A stretch of DNA of 64,000 nucleotides, taken from assembly GCA_014155875.1 (NCBI GenBank), contig JACEFZ010028297.1, positions 293,501 to 357,500 of the forward strand. Direction: 5' to 3'. Under the pieces are notes generated by a model. It was not told where the DNA came from and ran no database searches. It was given only the letters and a program-made list of their open reading frames with translations. A program made the position numbers and the translations under genes. The stretch is from Cepaea nemoralis. Its lineage: Eukaryota > Mollusca > Gastropoda > Stylommatophora > Helicidae. Below, in pieces: positions 22,931 through 34,631 of this stretch. Numbering within the stretch: position 1 is the stretch's first letter; each line of letters opens with the position of its first letter.

Positions 22931-23835
22931 CCCAACGCATATTTACAATGAGCTAATTTCACGGACCTGCCATCTGGTATCTCAGACTGTAGGGTCAACC
23001 TTGTGCACAGAGTTGTCATGTAATGAGCCAGCCACAGATAGAGCAGAACTGAAGGTAGCCAGCCGGTCAACATTTATAGCATTCGTCCCATCTTTGGCGG
23101 ATTTGTTCATATTTTGTACACAATTTTGCTGTTGTCTGCATTGGTTTCAGCTATTTGTAGTAAGCTGCTGACTGAGCTCTTGTGAGTTTCTATTTTGCGT
23201 TGTAATGTACTCAAGTGTTTTGTCTTGAACACATTTTTAATGAAATAAGACTATTCGGTGTTGTCTGTACTTCGTTGCGCGAGCTTATGTAGGTTTAACT
23301 TATGCTGTTACTATTATCATTTTGTGCCTTGGTTTGGGGACGCCAATCCTCAAACCCTTGTCTCTATAATGGTCCTCGACCCTCTTTTCTGGCCTTCTTT
23401 AGCTGTTCTTGATCATTTGGAATGAATGAATCACTGAAAAACGAGAAGTAGGTTGAGAGCTTTACCAAAGACAACTACAAAAAACAATGAACGTTGCGGC
23501 CAAAGCCTTCGTCAGCACAAAACAAACAAACAAAAATCGATTAAACTAATACACGATCAACACTACATGAATGTCTAAATATCAAATCATCTGTGTCCAA
23601 GCTTTAGACGGCTATCGATGGCTGGAATGGAACGGATGTTGTGGTGCGAGGTCTCTCTGTCCACAATTCTCGATATCTTCTCGTCTATCATCTTTTTCCA
23701 GTCTTATTTACTACTTCTTTTTTTTTATATTTTTCGCTTCTTCTATACACTCTCTTCCTCTCTCCTGTTCTCTATTCCTTTCCTTAAGCCAGAACACGGA
23801 CAGTGTTGCGCCCATTCCTTGCATCATCATCACCA
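22931..23835. other. Unassigned DNA
   Basis: No recognisable gene; a T-rich stretch lies at 23720-23760. Confidence 0.3.
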
Positions 23836-23935
23836 AGTCAAGGAAGTAAACATTTTAGTCCAATTAACTGATATAAGGGTTGAACCTGCTACCTCAGCTT
23901 CAATACACCGTTATATCTTTCTCAACTAAGTGCAG
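23836..23935 (-). repeat. SINE family C, head fragment
   Basis: CCAAGTCAAGGAAGTAAACA, ATTTTAGTCCAATTAACTGA and GGGTTGAACCTGCTACCTC match the head region of the minus-strand SINE C at 38955-39192. The body is missing. Confidence 0.6.
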
Positions 23936-23940
23936 ACACA

Positions 23941-24200
23941 GATGAAGCATCTCGGGTACCAACTGTACAGATAACTCAATAAGTTCAGAGTTAGATGAAG
24001 AATCTCGGGTACCAACTCTACAGATAACTTAATGCGTTCAGAGTTAGATGAAGAATCTCGGGTACCAACTGTATCGATAACTCAGTACGTTCAGAATCAG
24101 ATGGAGAATCTCGGGTACCATATGTATCGATAACTCAATGAGCTCAGAGTGAGATAAAGAATCTCCGGCACCAACTGTATCGATGCGTTCAAAAACAACA
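23941..24200 (+). repeat. 53-bp tandem repeat, about 5 copies
   Basis: The start GATGAAGAATCTCGGGTACC recurs at 23941, 23994, 24047, 24100 and 24153, an exact 53-bp period with increasing divergence toward the right. Confidence 0.9.
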
Positions 24201-24618
24201 CCCAAGTTGAGTTCCGAAAGTCAGATTCGAAGTGTGGGCGACAGACAACGTCAGCATGAGTGTAACATCACTGGTCGCTCAAATCGCCTGTCCGGACGTA
24301 ACTAAGCCACGCATTGGGCATGCCCCTGGAGCACCTCTGCGGGGTCAGCGCCCTATCTATAGCCTGGGTCTGCCTTCAGTCAACGTAACGTTGCAGGTAT
24401 CGCCGTACCCCTCCGTGGATATGAAGTCTCAGTGTCCATCTTGCACATCCCGCTGGTTTCTGAGCTTTGAGAGGAAAAGAAGAGCTATACAATAGTCATC
24501 GTAGAAATGATAATTCTTCTGCCGTGACGGAAGGAGAGTCTCTAGACTATGCAATCCCTGTTCAGGAATCAGACGACCTTAATGCCAAAGCACAGGACTT
24601 TAGGAGTTGAACTCACAG
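24201..24618. other. Unassigned DNA
   Basis: An 87-codon open frame at 24232-24495 resembles nothing I know. Confidence 0.3.
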
Positions 24619-24755
24619 TCTTCCATAATATTCACAACCAACTATCCAACCAACCATCCAACCAACCCTCCATCCAACCAAGGAACTAATCAACCATTTA
24701 ACCAACCATCCAATCAACCATCCAACCAACCAACCATTCATTCAACCAACCATCT
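24619..24755 (+). repeat. CCAACCAT simple repeat
   Basis: Imperfect CCAACCATCCAACCAA units with several ATTCA and CTCC variants. Confidence 0.85.
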
Positions 24756-25313
<558 letters not shown>

Positions 25314-25672
25314 GTTTGTGTGTCTGCCCTGTCTATCTGTAGGTAAGTATGTCTATACGTCTATGTCTGTCTACCTGTAATTATGTGTCTGTATACGCAT
25401 ATATGTCTGTATGTCTGTTTGTACGCCTGTATGTAAGTCTGAAGTATGCCTGTCTGCTTTTACTTATTTATTTGCCAATACCTCTATCTATGATTTCCTT
25501 TTTTAATTATTTTTAATTTTTTAATACCCTCTGGTGTCTTCTGTAAACTTTCGACCTATTTCCGGATCATTCACCTGGTTTATTTTTTTTTGTTTTCCCA
25601 GTTGACGTGTTTCTTTTTTTTTTAAATTTCGGATTATGTATTTCTGCTCTACATTTTTTCACTCTTTTAGAT

Positions 25673-26165
25673 CCATCCATCCATCATGTGCCATGCCGAT
25701 AAACGTGGGTGGTCATGTTTTGCCATCTCACTCGATCACCAGAGTCGTGGATCAGCTCCTAGTTCCTGTCTCGACCATGCCACGGGGTCAAGCCATCCAG
25801 GTATTTACTTCTCGGTCTTCCGCTTGGTCCCTTCCCTTCGATCTTACCAGTCGTCACACAGTTCTCCAAGTCATTTCTTCTAACATGCCCAAAAAATGTT
25901 GAATGTCTACGTTTAATGACTCTAATCAGTTTACGATCTTCATTTGTTTCTTGAAGGACTTGTCCATTGGTTTTTCTGTCTGTCCATGGTATTCTTTGCA
26001 TTTTCCTCAGAAACCATATTTCCACAGCCATCAGCTGTTTTTCACCTTGACTGCTCATTGTCTTCGCTTCACATCCATACAAAAGTACAAGTTCTATGTA
26101 GCATCTCAACACACTTTTTATCTTTTCAGTTGACATCATTTTATTGATCAGTATGTTTTTTTTTC
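25673..26165 (-). mobile_element. RTE-like LINE C-terminal fragment
   Basis: The minus strand encodes a 126-codon stretch with CYIELVLLYGCEAKTMS, MAVEIWFLRKMQRIPWTD and KRRHSTFFGHVRRNDLENCV, the usual sequence after the LINE reverse transcriptase. A GATG simple tail lies at 25673-25686. A similar copy is at 51013-51415. Upstream it abuts an opposite-strand LINE through a perfect inverted repeat. It is 5'-truncated and non-functional. Confidence 0.82.
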
Positions 26166-26180
26166 ATCTTTCAAAAGACT

Positions 26181-26259
26181 GATATTATACTTCCTAGGTA
26201 CTTGAAACTCATCCCTTGAAACAAGTGAAGAGTTTCAAGTACCTAGGAAGTATAATATC
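26181..26259. repeat. Perfect 30-bp inverted repeat at LINE-LINE junction
   Basis: 26181-26210 and 26230-26259 are exact reverse complements, separated by 19 nt. The right arm encodes the SFKYLGSIIS segment of the plus-strand LINE; the left arm is the same segment attached to the minus-strand LINE. Confidence 0.92.
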
Positions 26260-26681
26260 ATCAAATGGCAGATCAGAAGACGAGATCGAAAATAGGTGCA
26301 ATAAGGCAAATCAACTCATTGGACAAATGGCACCAATACTAAAGAACAAACATGTATCAATAACTACTAAGAAAGCACTTTACAACACAATCTTCCTGCC
26401 AACTCTATGCTACCAATGCCAAACCTGGACAATGACAGAAAAAGAGAAAAGAAAAATCACAATAACAGAAATGAGGTTCCTGAGAAGAATACTCAACGTA
26501 TCAAGAAGAGATAAGATCAGAAATGAAGAAATCAGGACTAAAGTGTGGGTTAAAGCAGCACTAGATTTTATCAGAAAACAGCAAGTCAAATGGTTTGGCC
26601 ATGCAAGTAGGTTACCAGTCAACAGCATACCACAGCAAGCAATGATGTATAGACCAGATGGAAACAGGGGAAGAGGGCGAC
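26216..26681 (+). mobile_element. LINE C-terminal fragment, left part
   Basis: The plus strand is open and encodes FKYLGSIISSNGRSEDEIEN, KALYNTIFLPTLCYQCQTW, MRFLRRILNVSRRDKIRNEE and QQVKWFGHASRLP, a LINE C-terminal region. The frame is interrupted after RGRGR by the LTR retrotransposon at 26682 and resumes at 33989 beyond it. The two parts share the 5-bp TSD GCGAC. Before the LTR element landed this was already a 5'-truncated copy lacking its palm box. Confidence 0.85.
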
Positions 26682-27305
26682 TGTCATGTAGCAAATGACA
26701 GTGAGGCAGGCAATTGATGAGTTAGCGCATCAAAGAAGAAGATAAAGGGTGTCACAAATGGTGAACATTGTGACACCAACATTGAACGCAATTTAGACGT
26801 CATGATAGGACGTCACCTAACGCCATAACGGCTTAAGCATTAGTGTGTGTTCCAGCGGACAAGGGGATAGGATGTGTTTCCAAAGGCAGCGCTAGCTGTT
26901 GGAGTGCGATTATGGTGAGCTCCGGTTGAAGGTAGGCAAGTAGAGTTGATTTGCATTATAGGCGGCTGGCCCTGTTCCCAAACTTTCACTGGTCTGTGGA
27001 GATGATTTCTGATTGAAGAGCGGGAGTGCATGGAGAGATAGAATGACTGAAGTCGGCATCAATCCCACACTCATCACCGTAGTCTACGATCAGCTGTAGT
27101 AAATACATTGCAGTTCACTCCATCAGTATATGCGTTGAGTCGTTGTTGTGGAGTTCAGATGGTTACCCTGTCCTGTGGCAGAATGCCTCAATATATGCTG
27201 TCATGTACCCTGATGCCCAGAGCCACATAGATCTTGAGGTGAGCTCGCTACATTATAAAGCCGGAACTCTTATCATTGTAGAGGAGGCAACCTCACCTCT
27301 TGACT
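26682..27305 (+). repeat. 5' LTR (624 bp)
   Basis: Starts TGTCATGTAGCAAATGACA, itself a near palindrome, and ends CTCTTGACT; the last base differs from the TGACA end of the partner LTR. A CATTATAAAGCC motif near 27250-27261 could act as a TATA box, but its closeness to the LTR end makes that uncertain. Confidence 0.93.
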
Positions 27306-27377
27306 TGGGAGCATCGTCCGAAGAGATTTGAACCATTGGTTTTGACATGGGAGCGTCATCCAAAAAGATTTGTACCA
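27301..27377 (+). promoter_or_regulatory. Candidate primer-binding site, duplicated
   Basis: TGGGAGCATCGTCC starts at 27306, immediately after the LTR, with the TGG expected to pair with a tRNA CCA end. The 35-bp block 27301-27335 is repeated at 27343-27377, where TGACA precedes TGGGAGCGTCATCC. The primer tRNA cannot be named from sequence alone. Confidence 0.6.
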
Positions 27378-28835
27378 TGACCGAGTGACATAGTAACGGT
27401 CATTTTCGCAGCCTGATAAAGAAACACATTCATGAACACGCAACGTATCTGTAAATGTGAGGATCATGCCGATCAATAGCTGGTGATCAAGTGGCGCATC
27501 CTCGGTTGTTAATTGTCTTATCATCTTATAAATGATTAACCGCACTGTCAGTGTCAGTTGGAGTCCGTTTTCTGGATGCTAAAGATGTCTGTACTATACT
27601 CAATTATCCGAGAGCCGTATATTGACATTATCACTCTGATTGTTGATCTAGATAGAGAACATTTGCTTACGAGTTATTATACTCATTATAAGAGCAAGAT
27701 TGAAAGTCTAGGTGGACTATATTTGAAAAAAACTATCAATTACCATTTTGGGATCAAAAATAGATGTCACGAGACATAGGAGACACACTTGATACGGAAA
27801 ATTTGTAATAACTGATTGATATCAAGATCTACAAAGTCAGTGATTGTCGGATCGTCATTGGGTCACCTTCTCTGGTTGATTGTGTCGTCTATACCAACAA
27901 CATTTCGTCACAGTGACATATGTTCTACGGAAAACGAATTTTTGTTTTTCCAGTGCTATTCAAGTGTACAAGATAATCAACGCCTCGCTGAGGCTGTATC
28001 AACACAAGGGTCATCTTAGTGCATATCGACAGTGCATTACAAAATAGTGCTAAACCTGATAGCTACATTGAGTAGCAAATAACACTCACATCAGTCAGGC
28101 TCCTTCTAGGGCTGATCACAGGCATCGTGCCTAGAGTGTTATTCTCGTAATTTGTTTAACCTACGACAGTTCAACATTTTAAACATATACGGAAACTTGA
28201 TGAATTAACGCCTAAGTACAACGAAATGGACACAGTGATGTCATTTATGAAGGTACGCAGACCTTGGATTTCAGGATCGTACATATAAACTCATCAGAGT
28301 CGTGCTTACGGAGTAACATCGAACAAAATGATTTATCAAATCGAGTGGATTGGTCTACTATCAAACTGTTGGAAAAGGTTTACTTATTCTTGAGCTAAGT
28401 ATTGTATTTGTTTGTGGGTTGTCAGTAATTAGTTATAGTCAGAATACTGTAATTTTGCACGCAGTTATTTTGTCTTTATTATTGTAACCGTGATGACGTC
28501 ATAGGCGTGATACACAATTTTATGCTATTTTGTGTTGTGAGTTCTTATGCGCGGTGCATTATTTGTTACATAATGCTGGAATCTAAAGAACTTTAACTCT
28601 GTCTATACTGTAACTGCTGAGTTATAGGTCGTGTCTATTATAAAATTATTTGTCATTTTTCAGTATTAATGTATCTAATTGCAATTTATTAATTATTTCT
28701 TTCGACTTTCTTCGATTTTATCTGTCGATTTTAATACTTATAAGCCATGTCTATGGTTTAGTAAATTATTTTTTTTTTCTTTTCTTCATTTCGCACTTTG
28801 ATTATTATTATTGAAGATTGTAGAAACATAAAGAC
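27378..28835 (+). other. LTR element 5' untranslated interior
   Basis: About 1.46 kb between primer site and gag without a convincing open frame. It is AT-rich and long for a leader. Small frames at 27558 and 27816 have no motif I recognise. Confidence 0.5.
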
Positions 28836-30221
28836 ATGTCATCATTACAGGATTTTGTTGCAATTGGGAAAGATGCAGGGTTGACAGGAGCAGATCTTAT
28901 ATCGTGGTCGGAGAAACAATTTACAGATTTTCAAGCTCACGAAAGGAACGAAAGAGTTGCGATTAGACAATTGGAAAAGGATCGACTAGATGAACAAGAG
29001 AGACAAAGATTATTTGAGAAGAAAAAAATGGCTATGGAAAATAATAGAATTGCAGCAGATAAAGAGAGGATAGCCGCAGAAAATGATAGAATTGCAGCTC
29101 AAATTGCGCTGATAAGGAAAGGATGGCATTGCAGATCGCTGCAGATAAGGAAAAACTAGATAGAGAAGCACAATTAAGGGAAAAAGAGATGGCTTTTAAT
29201 CTTGAGAAATTGAATACAGAAAAGCTTCTGAAGGAAAAAGAATTGGAGAATAACTTCAAAATGAAACAGTACGAGAAGGACAAGGATGAACAGATTGCTA
29301 GGAACAAAAGTGGAGGCACAGTCCACAGATGGCCCATTAAGAAATATAATGGGGTGATAAAGACATACTCAAACTCCGATTCCGTCTCTGCATGGCTAAC
29401 TAATTTTGAGCTAATCTTGAGACACTATGGAGTTGCAGAGGACCGAATGGGCAGTTTGCTACATAGGCACTTGAGTGGTGAACCTTTGCAGGTTGTAGAA
29501 CTGATCCAGATGAGTTACGTAGTGATTACTCATACATTCGTAAGAGGCTGCTGTCTCATTTTTGTCTTGACGATTTGGCCTTCGTGCATCATTCAAAAAT
29601 CTTAGTCCTAAAGCAGGACAGGACGTTCCTTGACTTCTCCTCTTGACTCAATTAACATTCGATAAATGGGCTCGATCAGCCAATGTTACCGATGACTACA
29701 AGAAGCTACGTGACTTGATTGTTAGAGACAGACTGATCTCGGCGGTTCCTCCATCTATGTCTACCTTTCTTATTGAACAGAAATGTTCGAGTATACAGCT
29801 GATGGATGAGAAGGGAGAGTCTTTCTTTGACGCCCACAAAAGACATATTTATAATAGTTTTTCCCCATTGGTGGAGACAAACGCATGTGATAGATTCCCT
29901 CATAAATCAAGGATGCAGGGATACAAAACACAACAACAGTCTGGGGGACAACATCAAAGGAGGGAAAAACAACAACAACCAAAGTATCAACCTTATGTTA
30001 AACACGAGAAAAAGGGTGTGTGGACAACTTGTGAATACTGTGGTTTTACCCACGGCTCAAATCAAATGTGTGACAAACATCCGCAGTTTGACAGTTACAT
30101 AAAGAAATTAGCACTTAGAAATAGAGACAGATTTAACACCTATCAAAGACAAACACAATGCTTTAAATGTAAAAGTTTTGGACATAGGTTTTTTAGCTTG
30201 TCCGTTAAGACAACTGTATAA
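28836..30221 (+). pseudogene. LTR element gag, coiled coil plus zinc knuckle, frameshifted
   Basis: The N-terminal part is strongly charged and helical (repeats such as KERIAAENDRIAAQ), suggesting a coiled coil. The capsid-like middle includes DSVSAWLTNFELILRHYGV and LTFDKWARSANVTDDYKKL. The C-terminal part has a glutamine/lysine-rich linker, CEYCGFTHGSNQMCDKH and a zinc knuckle CFKCKSFGH completed by the last cysteine in the next frame. The frame breaks near 29108 (one base missing), again between about 29500 and 29640, and at a T homopolymer near 30185. Gag would build the particle and bind element RNA. As it stands no full-length gag can be made without repairing several shifts, or they are assembly indels. 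Confidence 0.82.
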
Positions 30222-30756
30222 AGAAGCAAACATAGGGATGCTAACATCTAGTAGTGACAGCGACTCGGACGAGACTAGTCATGCAAATACGGTAGAAGTA
30301 GAATATTCTCCCATCGACCCAATGTGTGATACATGCAAGATCTTTCACAAAGAGGGCAACTTGACGTGTGGTCATAAAATACATGTGCAGGAGGCTAATG
30401 CGGTCCAAATTACCAATGGATCACTGATCGTACAACACGCCATAGTGAATGGAAAGAAATGTAGCTTAGTACGCGATTCCGGGTCGAGTATAGTGGGAAT
30501 ACATAAAAAGCTAATTAATGAAACCGACTATACTGGAGAGCATGTGACCTGTAGAACTTTTGGAGGTAGAAGAGAAAGGTTTCCAGTTGCCTGGGCTGAT
30601 ATAAACTGCCCATATTTTTCTAGGAAAATAAAGGTAGCTGCGTTGCCGGACCCATTTGTGGATGTCTTTATTGGAAATATCCCTGAATTATGTGATGTTT
30701 CGTGTGAGGACATAACAGAATGGGGAAAGGAAGCATATTGTAGCAAACACCGTTAA
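30178..30756 (+). pseudogene. LTR element retropepsin-like protease
   Basis: This frame picks up directly after the gag zinc knuckle (GFLACPLRQLYK), passes an acidic linker (SSSDSDSDE) and enters a protease-like domain: ITNGSLIVQHAIVNGKKCSL, then the active-site region VRDSGSSIVGIHKKLI. The catalytic Asp is followed by SGS rather than the commoner TGA/TGS. The family forms a dimer to cut the polyprotein. It stops at 30756, where a reverse transcriptase would be expected; instead only short frames follow (30818-31102 and 31119-31469). Protease assignment rests on the DSG motif and position after gag. Confidence 0.75.
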
Positions 30757-32010
30757 TAATACACAAATACAAAAGGAAAGTCGATTACCTCATGATGGTC
30801 TGGTTTCAAACACACACATGTCACATCCAGTTATGGTGGAACCTAAAGATAATAAGACAGTTCAAGCCGCAGCAATAACGCTGCAACAGGACATCATACA
30901 AGTGGATAGAAAACCACGGACATATGACATATCAGTGACAGTTCCGTCTTGTAATCCGAAGAATATGTGTATGAAAACAGATACTTCATTTGATTTAGTC
31001 GATACTTTCTTCTGGTTGATTTCCTTGCTATCTATCATAACAAACAAAGTAATAAAATGTATAGCTAAGGTGACAGGGAGTGTGATTAAGATGGTACAAT
31101 AGGGTGTAACGCCGGAAGGTGAGCCATATTATAGGTATATATGATGATTCTGTACAATGTATTCGAACAACCTGCCTGACGACACGGTATGACGAATCTG
31201 AGATTCCTTTGCAGGAAGCACATTCAATGATCAGTCCTAAGATCATTTTCGGAGCAAATAATGGTGTTGTGGTGGATGGTACCTGTTTACTGTCTGTCGT
31301 GTACATTCTTCCACAAGGTTGTAGGAAAATACTACATCTTGTCTTGTACTCTGGGAGAAAGGTATACGAATCACACAAACGCTATGAAATTACTTTATCG
31401 TTGGTAAATTCTGGTCAGAAATTGGTTAAATATCTGTTAGGAAGAAAATTCTTGGTCATCTCAAAGTGAATTTTACTAGCCGTAAATAAAACATGTAGCG
31501 TCATTGTGATTGTATTGTCATCATAAATATTGTTATAAGTGGAGTGTACTGTATTTGTATTATTGTCTGGTTCATATTATTAATCATTTTTTTATAAGCA
31601 ATTATCTTTATCTAAAACCTAGGCTCAAATAGACTGGGTAAGAGCGAGCATGGCGAAATTTATATAGTTGTATGGATCATATCTGAGATGGCGGAGGATT
31701 CTATACACCATGACAGCGCCAGTAGCGCCTTTCTGTTTATAGGAATTCTTATACCTTCTTTTTGATTTCAGAATTATCCGTTATCATTCTACATTTATTA
31801 TTTAAAGACATCACAAACGTATCAGCCATAATACTGAAATAGTACATCATCGTACATTCCTAGACAGATGGTTTGTTTTTGTCGCATTCGGATGTTTGAT
31901 TTACGATAGAGCCAATAAAACTGAATTTGCAATTCAGGAATTCAATTTTAGAACATAAAATAATCTAGCTGATCTACTCCAGTAGGACTATAAATAAACT
32001 ATGAATGTTT

Positions 32011-32103
<93 letters not shown>

Positions 32104-33350
32104 GTTTTCTGATTTTTTTTTTTTTTAGTGTAACATTACGGTAGGATGACTGTGGCTAAGTCTGAATTACCACAGATAAATATATAATTTTTTTTTAAAG
32201 AAAGTATGGACGTGAATTAGTCACTTGTTGTTATTATTATTTCAGAGAAACAGGTGAAAAGTTTCACGTGGCTAGATGAGTCTATTGCAGGGGCGGCATA
32301 ACCAAAGTGTGTGGCTTCATTCTGTCACAAGCCAATATGGTAGTATCGGCGGTGGTTTGTGGATAATTTTAATTGTGTTAGTATAAAAAAAAAAAAAAAA
32401 AATTATGAACAAATTCAGTATATTGGAATTTTTAATATTAGACATAAACTCGAGGACAGAGTCTGTGCGGATCTCCGATCAAATTAATTAATTATATCTT
32501 AAGTGAGATACATGTTTCATAAATGAATATGTTTATTGTTTTAATGTTATGTTTATATATTTTGTTTTTATAATTATTATGAGGATTGATATTTGTTATT
32601 TTAATTATCCAGACATTGATGTGTTGTAGTTCGTAATGTCAGTAGTATATGCTGTGTTAACTATTGATCATCATACATATCATTTTCACGATGGATGAGG
32701 GAAGAGAAAGGAATGAAAGAAAATTAATAGACACAAACATATAGTAAACACTACACATTATAGGATACATATATACATATAACAAATGAACAACACATTA
32801 TAGTATATAACACAGTGATATCGAGAATAGTTTTCCCTATCGACATGCTATAGCGAAAAGAAATGAGGGTGTGCCAGGTCGACTTGCAGTTGTGTGGATA
32901 TATGTATTCACGTCAAGGACAATCAGTTGTCGACTACGGATCATGTGATCGTTGGGTATGCAACACTGGATGGTGTTTTTATTTAACTGACGGCACTCGG
33001 GGATATAGAGACCGTTAGTAGTTTTAAGGTGTCAACATTTATACGCGATAACAGATCTTAATATATGAACCGGCGGTGTTTGAGCCTTAGTTTAGTGGCA
33101 AGTAGTCGGGCATGTGAACGCGATAACATCTCAAGGATCATTTATAGAATGTAGAGGTGGCGGTGTTCGGGACTTGTATTTTAGTCCGGTGTTCAATATC
33201 CCACGATCTAGATTGGTTCACGTTGACAAACTAAGTTCTAAGGACGGTGAATGCTTTGTCTATCGCAATAGGATGTAGTTTACGTCGTAGACATCATTTG
33301 CCTGCATGTCAAGATAACATAGAAAATGGTCTAACGATCATTTTCATTGT
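30757..33350 (+). other. LTR element region where pol is absent
   Basis: Frames at 30818-31102 and 31119-31469 show no palm box, DEDD RNase H or HHCC/DDE integrase motif. A TA array of about 87 bp (32013-32099) and poly-A (32384-32402) follow, then noncoding AT-rich DNA. The simplest reading is loss of pol and replacement by unrelated sequence. Confidence 0.7.
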
Positions 33351-33363
33351 AGAGGGGGCAAAG
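33351..33363 (+). promoter_or_regulatory. Polypurine tract
   Basis: AGAGGGGGCAAAG, one base from the 3' LTR start, fits the plus-strand primer of an LTR element. Confidence 0.75.
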
Positions 33364-33364
33364 C

Positions 33365-33988
33365 TGTCATGTAGCAAATGACAGTGAGGCAGGCAATTGA
33401 TGAGTTAGCGCATCAAAGAAGAAGATAAAGGGTGTCACAAATGGTGAACATTGTGACACCAACATTGAACGCAATTTGGACGTCATGATAGGACGTCACC
33501 TAACGCCATAACGGCTTAAGCATTAGTGTGTGTTCCAGCGGACAAGGAGATAGGATGTGTTTCCAAAGGCAGCGCTAGCTGTTGGAGTTCGATTATGGTG
33601 AGCTCCGGTTGAAGGTAGGCAAGTAGAGTTGATTTGCATTATAGGCGGCTGGCCCTGTTCCCAAACTTTCACTGGTCTGTGGAGATGATTTCTGATTGAA
33701 GAGCGGGAGTGCATGGAGAGAGAGAATGACTGAAGTCGGCATCAATCCCACACTCATCACCGTAGTCTACGATCAGCTGTAGTAAATACATTGCAGTTCA
33801 CTCCATCAGTATATGCGTTGAGTCGTTGTTGTGGAGTTCAGATGGTTACCCTGTCCTGTGGCAGAATGCCTCAATATATGCTGTCATGTACCCTGATGCC
33901 CAGAGCCACATAGATCTTGAGGTGAGCTCGCTACATTATAAAGCCGGAACTCTTATCATTGTAGAGGAGGCAACCTCACCTCTTGACA
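33365..33988 (+). repeat. 3' LTR (624 bp)
   Basis: Begins TGTCATG and ends TGACA, followed by the TSD GCGAC. Differs from the 5' LTR at five positions. Confidence 0.93.
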
Positions 33989-34133
33989 GCGACCACGTAA
34001 ACGTTGGACGGAGGGAATAGCAGAGTCCATGGGAATATCGATATATGAAGCCCATAATCGGGCACTCTCACGAAGTTTATACTTCACCTCGACACCGCAA
34101 GGTACAAGAGGAACATGATGAGATGATGATGAT
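33989..34133 (+). mobile_element. LINE C-terminal fragment, right part and tail
   Basis: After the second GCGAC the LINE frame continues with the arginine/lysine-rich stretch and WTEGIAESMGISIYEAHNRA, reaching a stop followed by a GATGATGATG simple tail at 34116-34135. Such tails mark LINE 3' ends. The continuation in frame across a 7.3 kb insertion confirms the nested order. Confidence 0.85.
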
Positions 34134-34144
34134 GAGAAAAGACT

Positions 34145-34530
34145 GCCTTCACAATGGCAATTCTTGTTATAATCTCTTCAGGGCATCTTCCATCAAATGT
34201 GCCGAGATAACTGTATCGATTCACTTGCTTAAGATTATGCCCATTTAATCGTAATACATTGTGGTATTTCCTTCTTCCTAGTGACGACCATAATCTGTGT
34301 CTTCTTACAATTCAATTCTAACCCTAGTTGTTCCCTGTGTGCAACAACCGCATCTACTAAATTTTGCAGGTCCTGTTTATTGTCTGCAATCAAGTCTGTA
34401 TCATCTGCATATCTAATGTTATTGATGTATCGTCCCCCAATGTTGATTCTTTCCATATCGTCTATATTTCTGAAAATATTTTCACTGTACAGAGAAAAAA
34501 GATCTGCAGACATTACACATCCCTGTCTCT
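34145..34530 (-). mobile_element. LINE reverse transcriptase palm fragment
   Basis: On the minus strand, LFSLYSENIFRNIDD precedes INNIRYADDTDLIAD, an intact YADD palm box, then LGLELNCKKTQIMVV. Immediately downstream, partly in another frame, comes a VNRYSYLG-like thumb segment. It is a short slice of a third RTE-like copy, inserted or rearranged next to the LINE tail at 34133. Confidence 0.82.
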
Positions 34531-34631
34531 TTTAGCCACTCTTCTGTAAATTTCCGTCTCTTTAATTTGATTCCTTCTTTCATTCTTTCCTTCCTTCTTC
34601 CTTCCTTCATGTTTTTAAATATCTTTTTTGA

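Larger units (their letters stand above)
26682..33988 (+). mobile_element. LTR retrotransposon, gag-pro only, inserted in a LINE
   Basis: Two 624-bp direct repeats (26682-27305 and 33365-33988) begin TGTCA; the right one ends TGACA and the left one TGACT. The flanks are a 5-bp TSD, GCGAC, at 26677-26681 and 33989-33993. The interior has a candidate tRNA primer site next to the left LTR, a coiled-coil and zinc-knuckle gag, a retropepsin-like protease and a purine tract before the right LTR. No reverse transcriptase, RNase H or integrase motif is visible in 30757-33350, where a gypsy-type element would have about 2.5-3 kb of pol. I count five differences between the LTRs (about 99% identity), so the insertion is recent. 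It looks non-autonomous and mobilised by a relative. Gypsy affiliation is likely but not proven. Confidence 0.93.

Noticed and set aside
30818..31469. Reverse transcriptase or envelope of the LTR element
   Set aside because: The two short frames show no palm, RNase H, integrase or membrane-fusion pattern.
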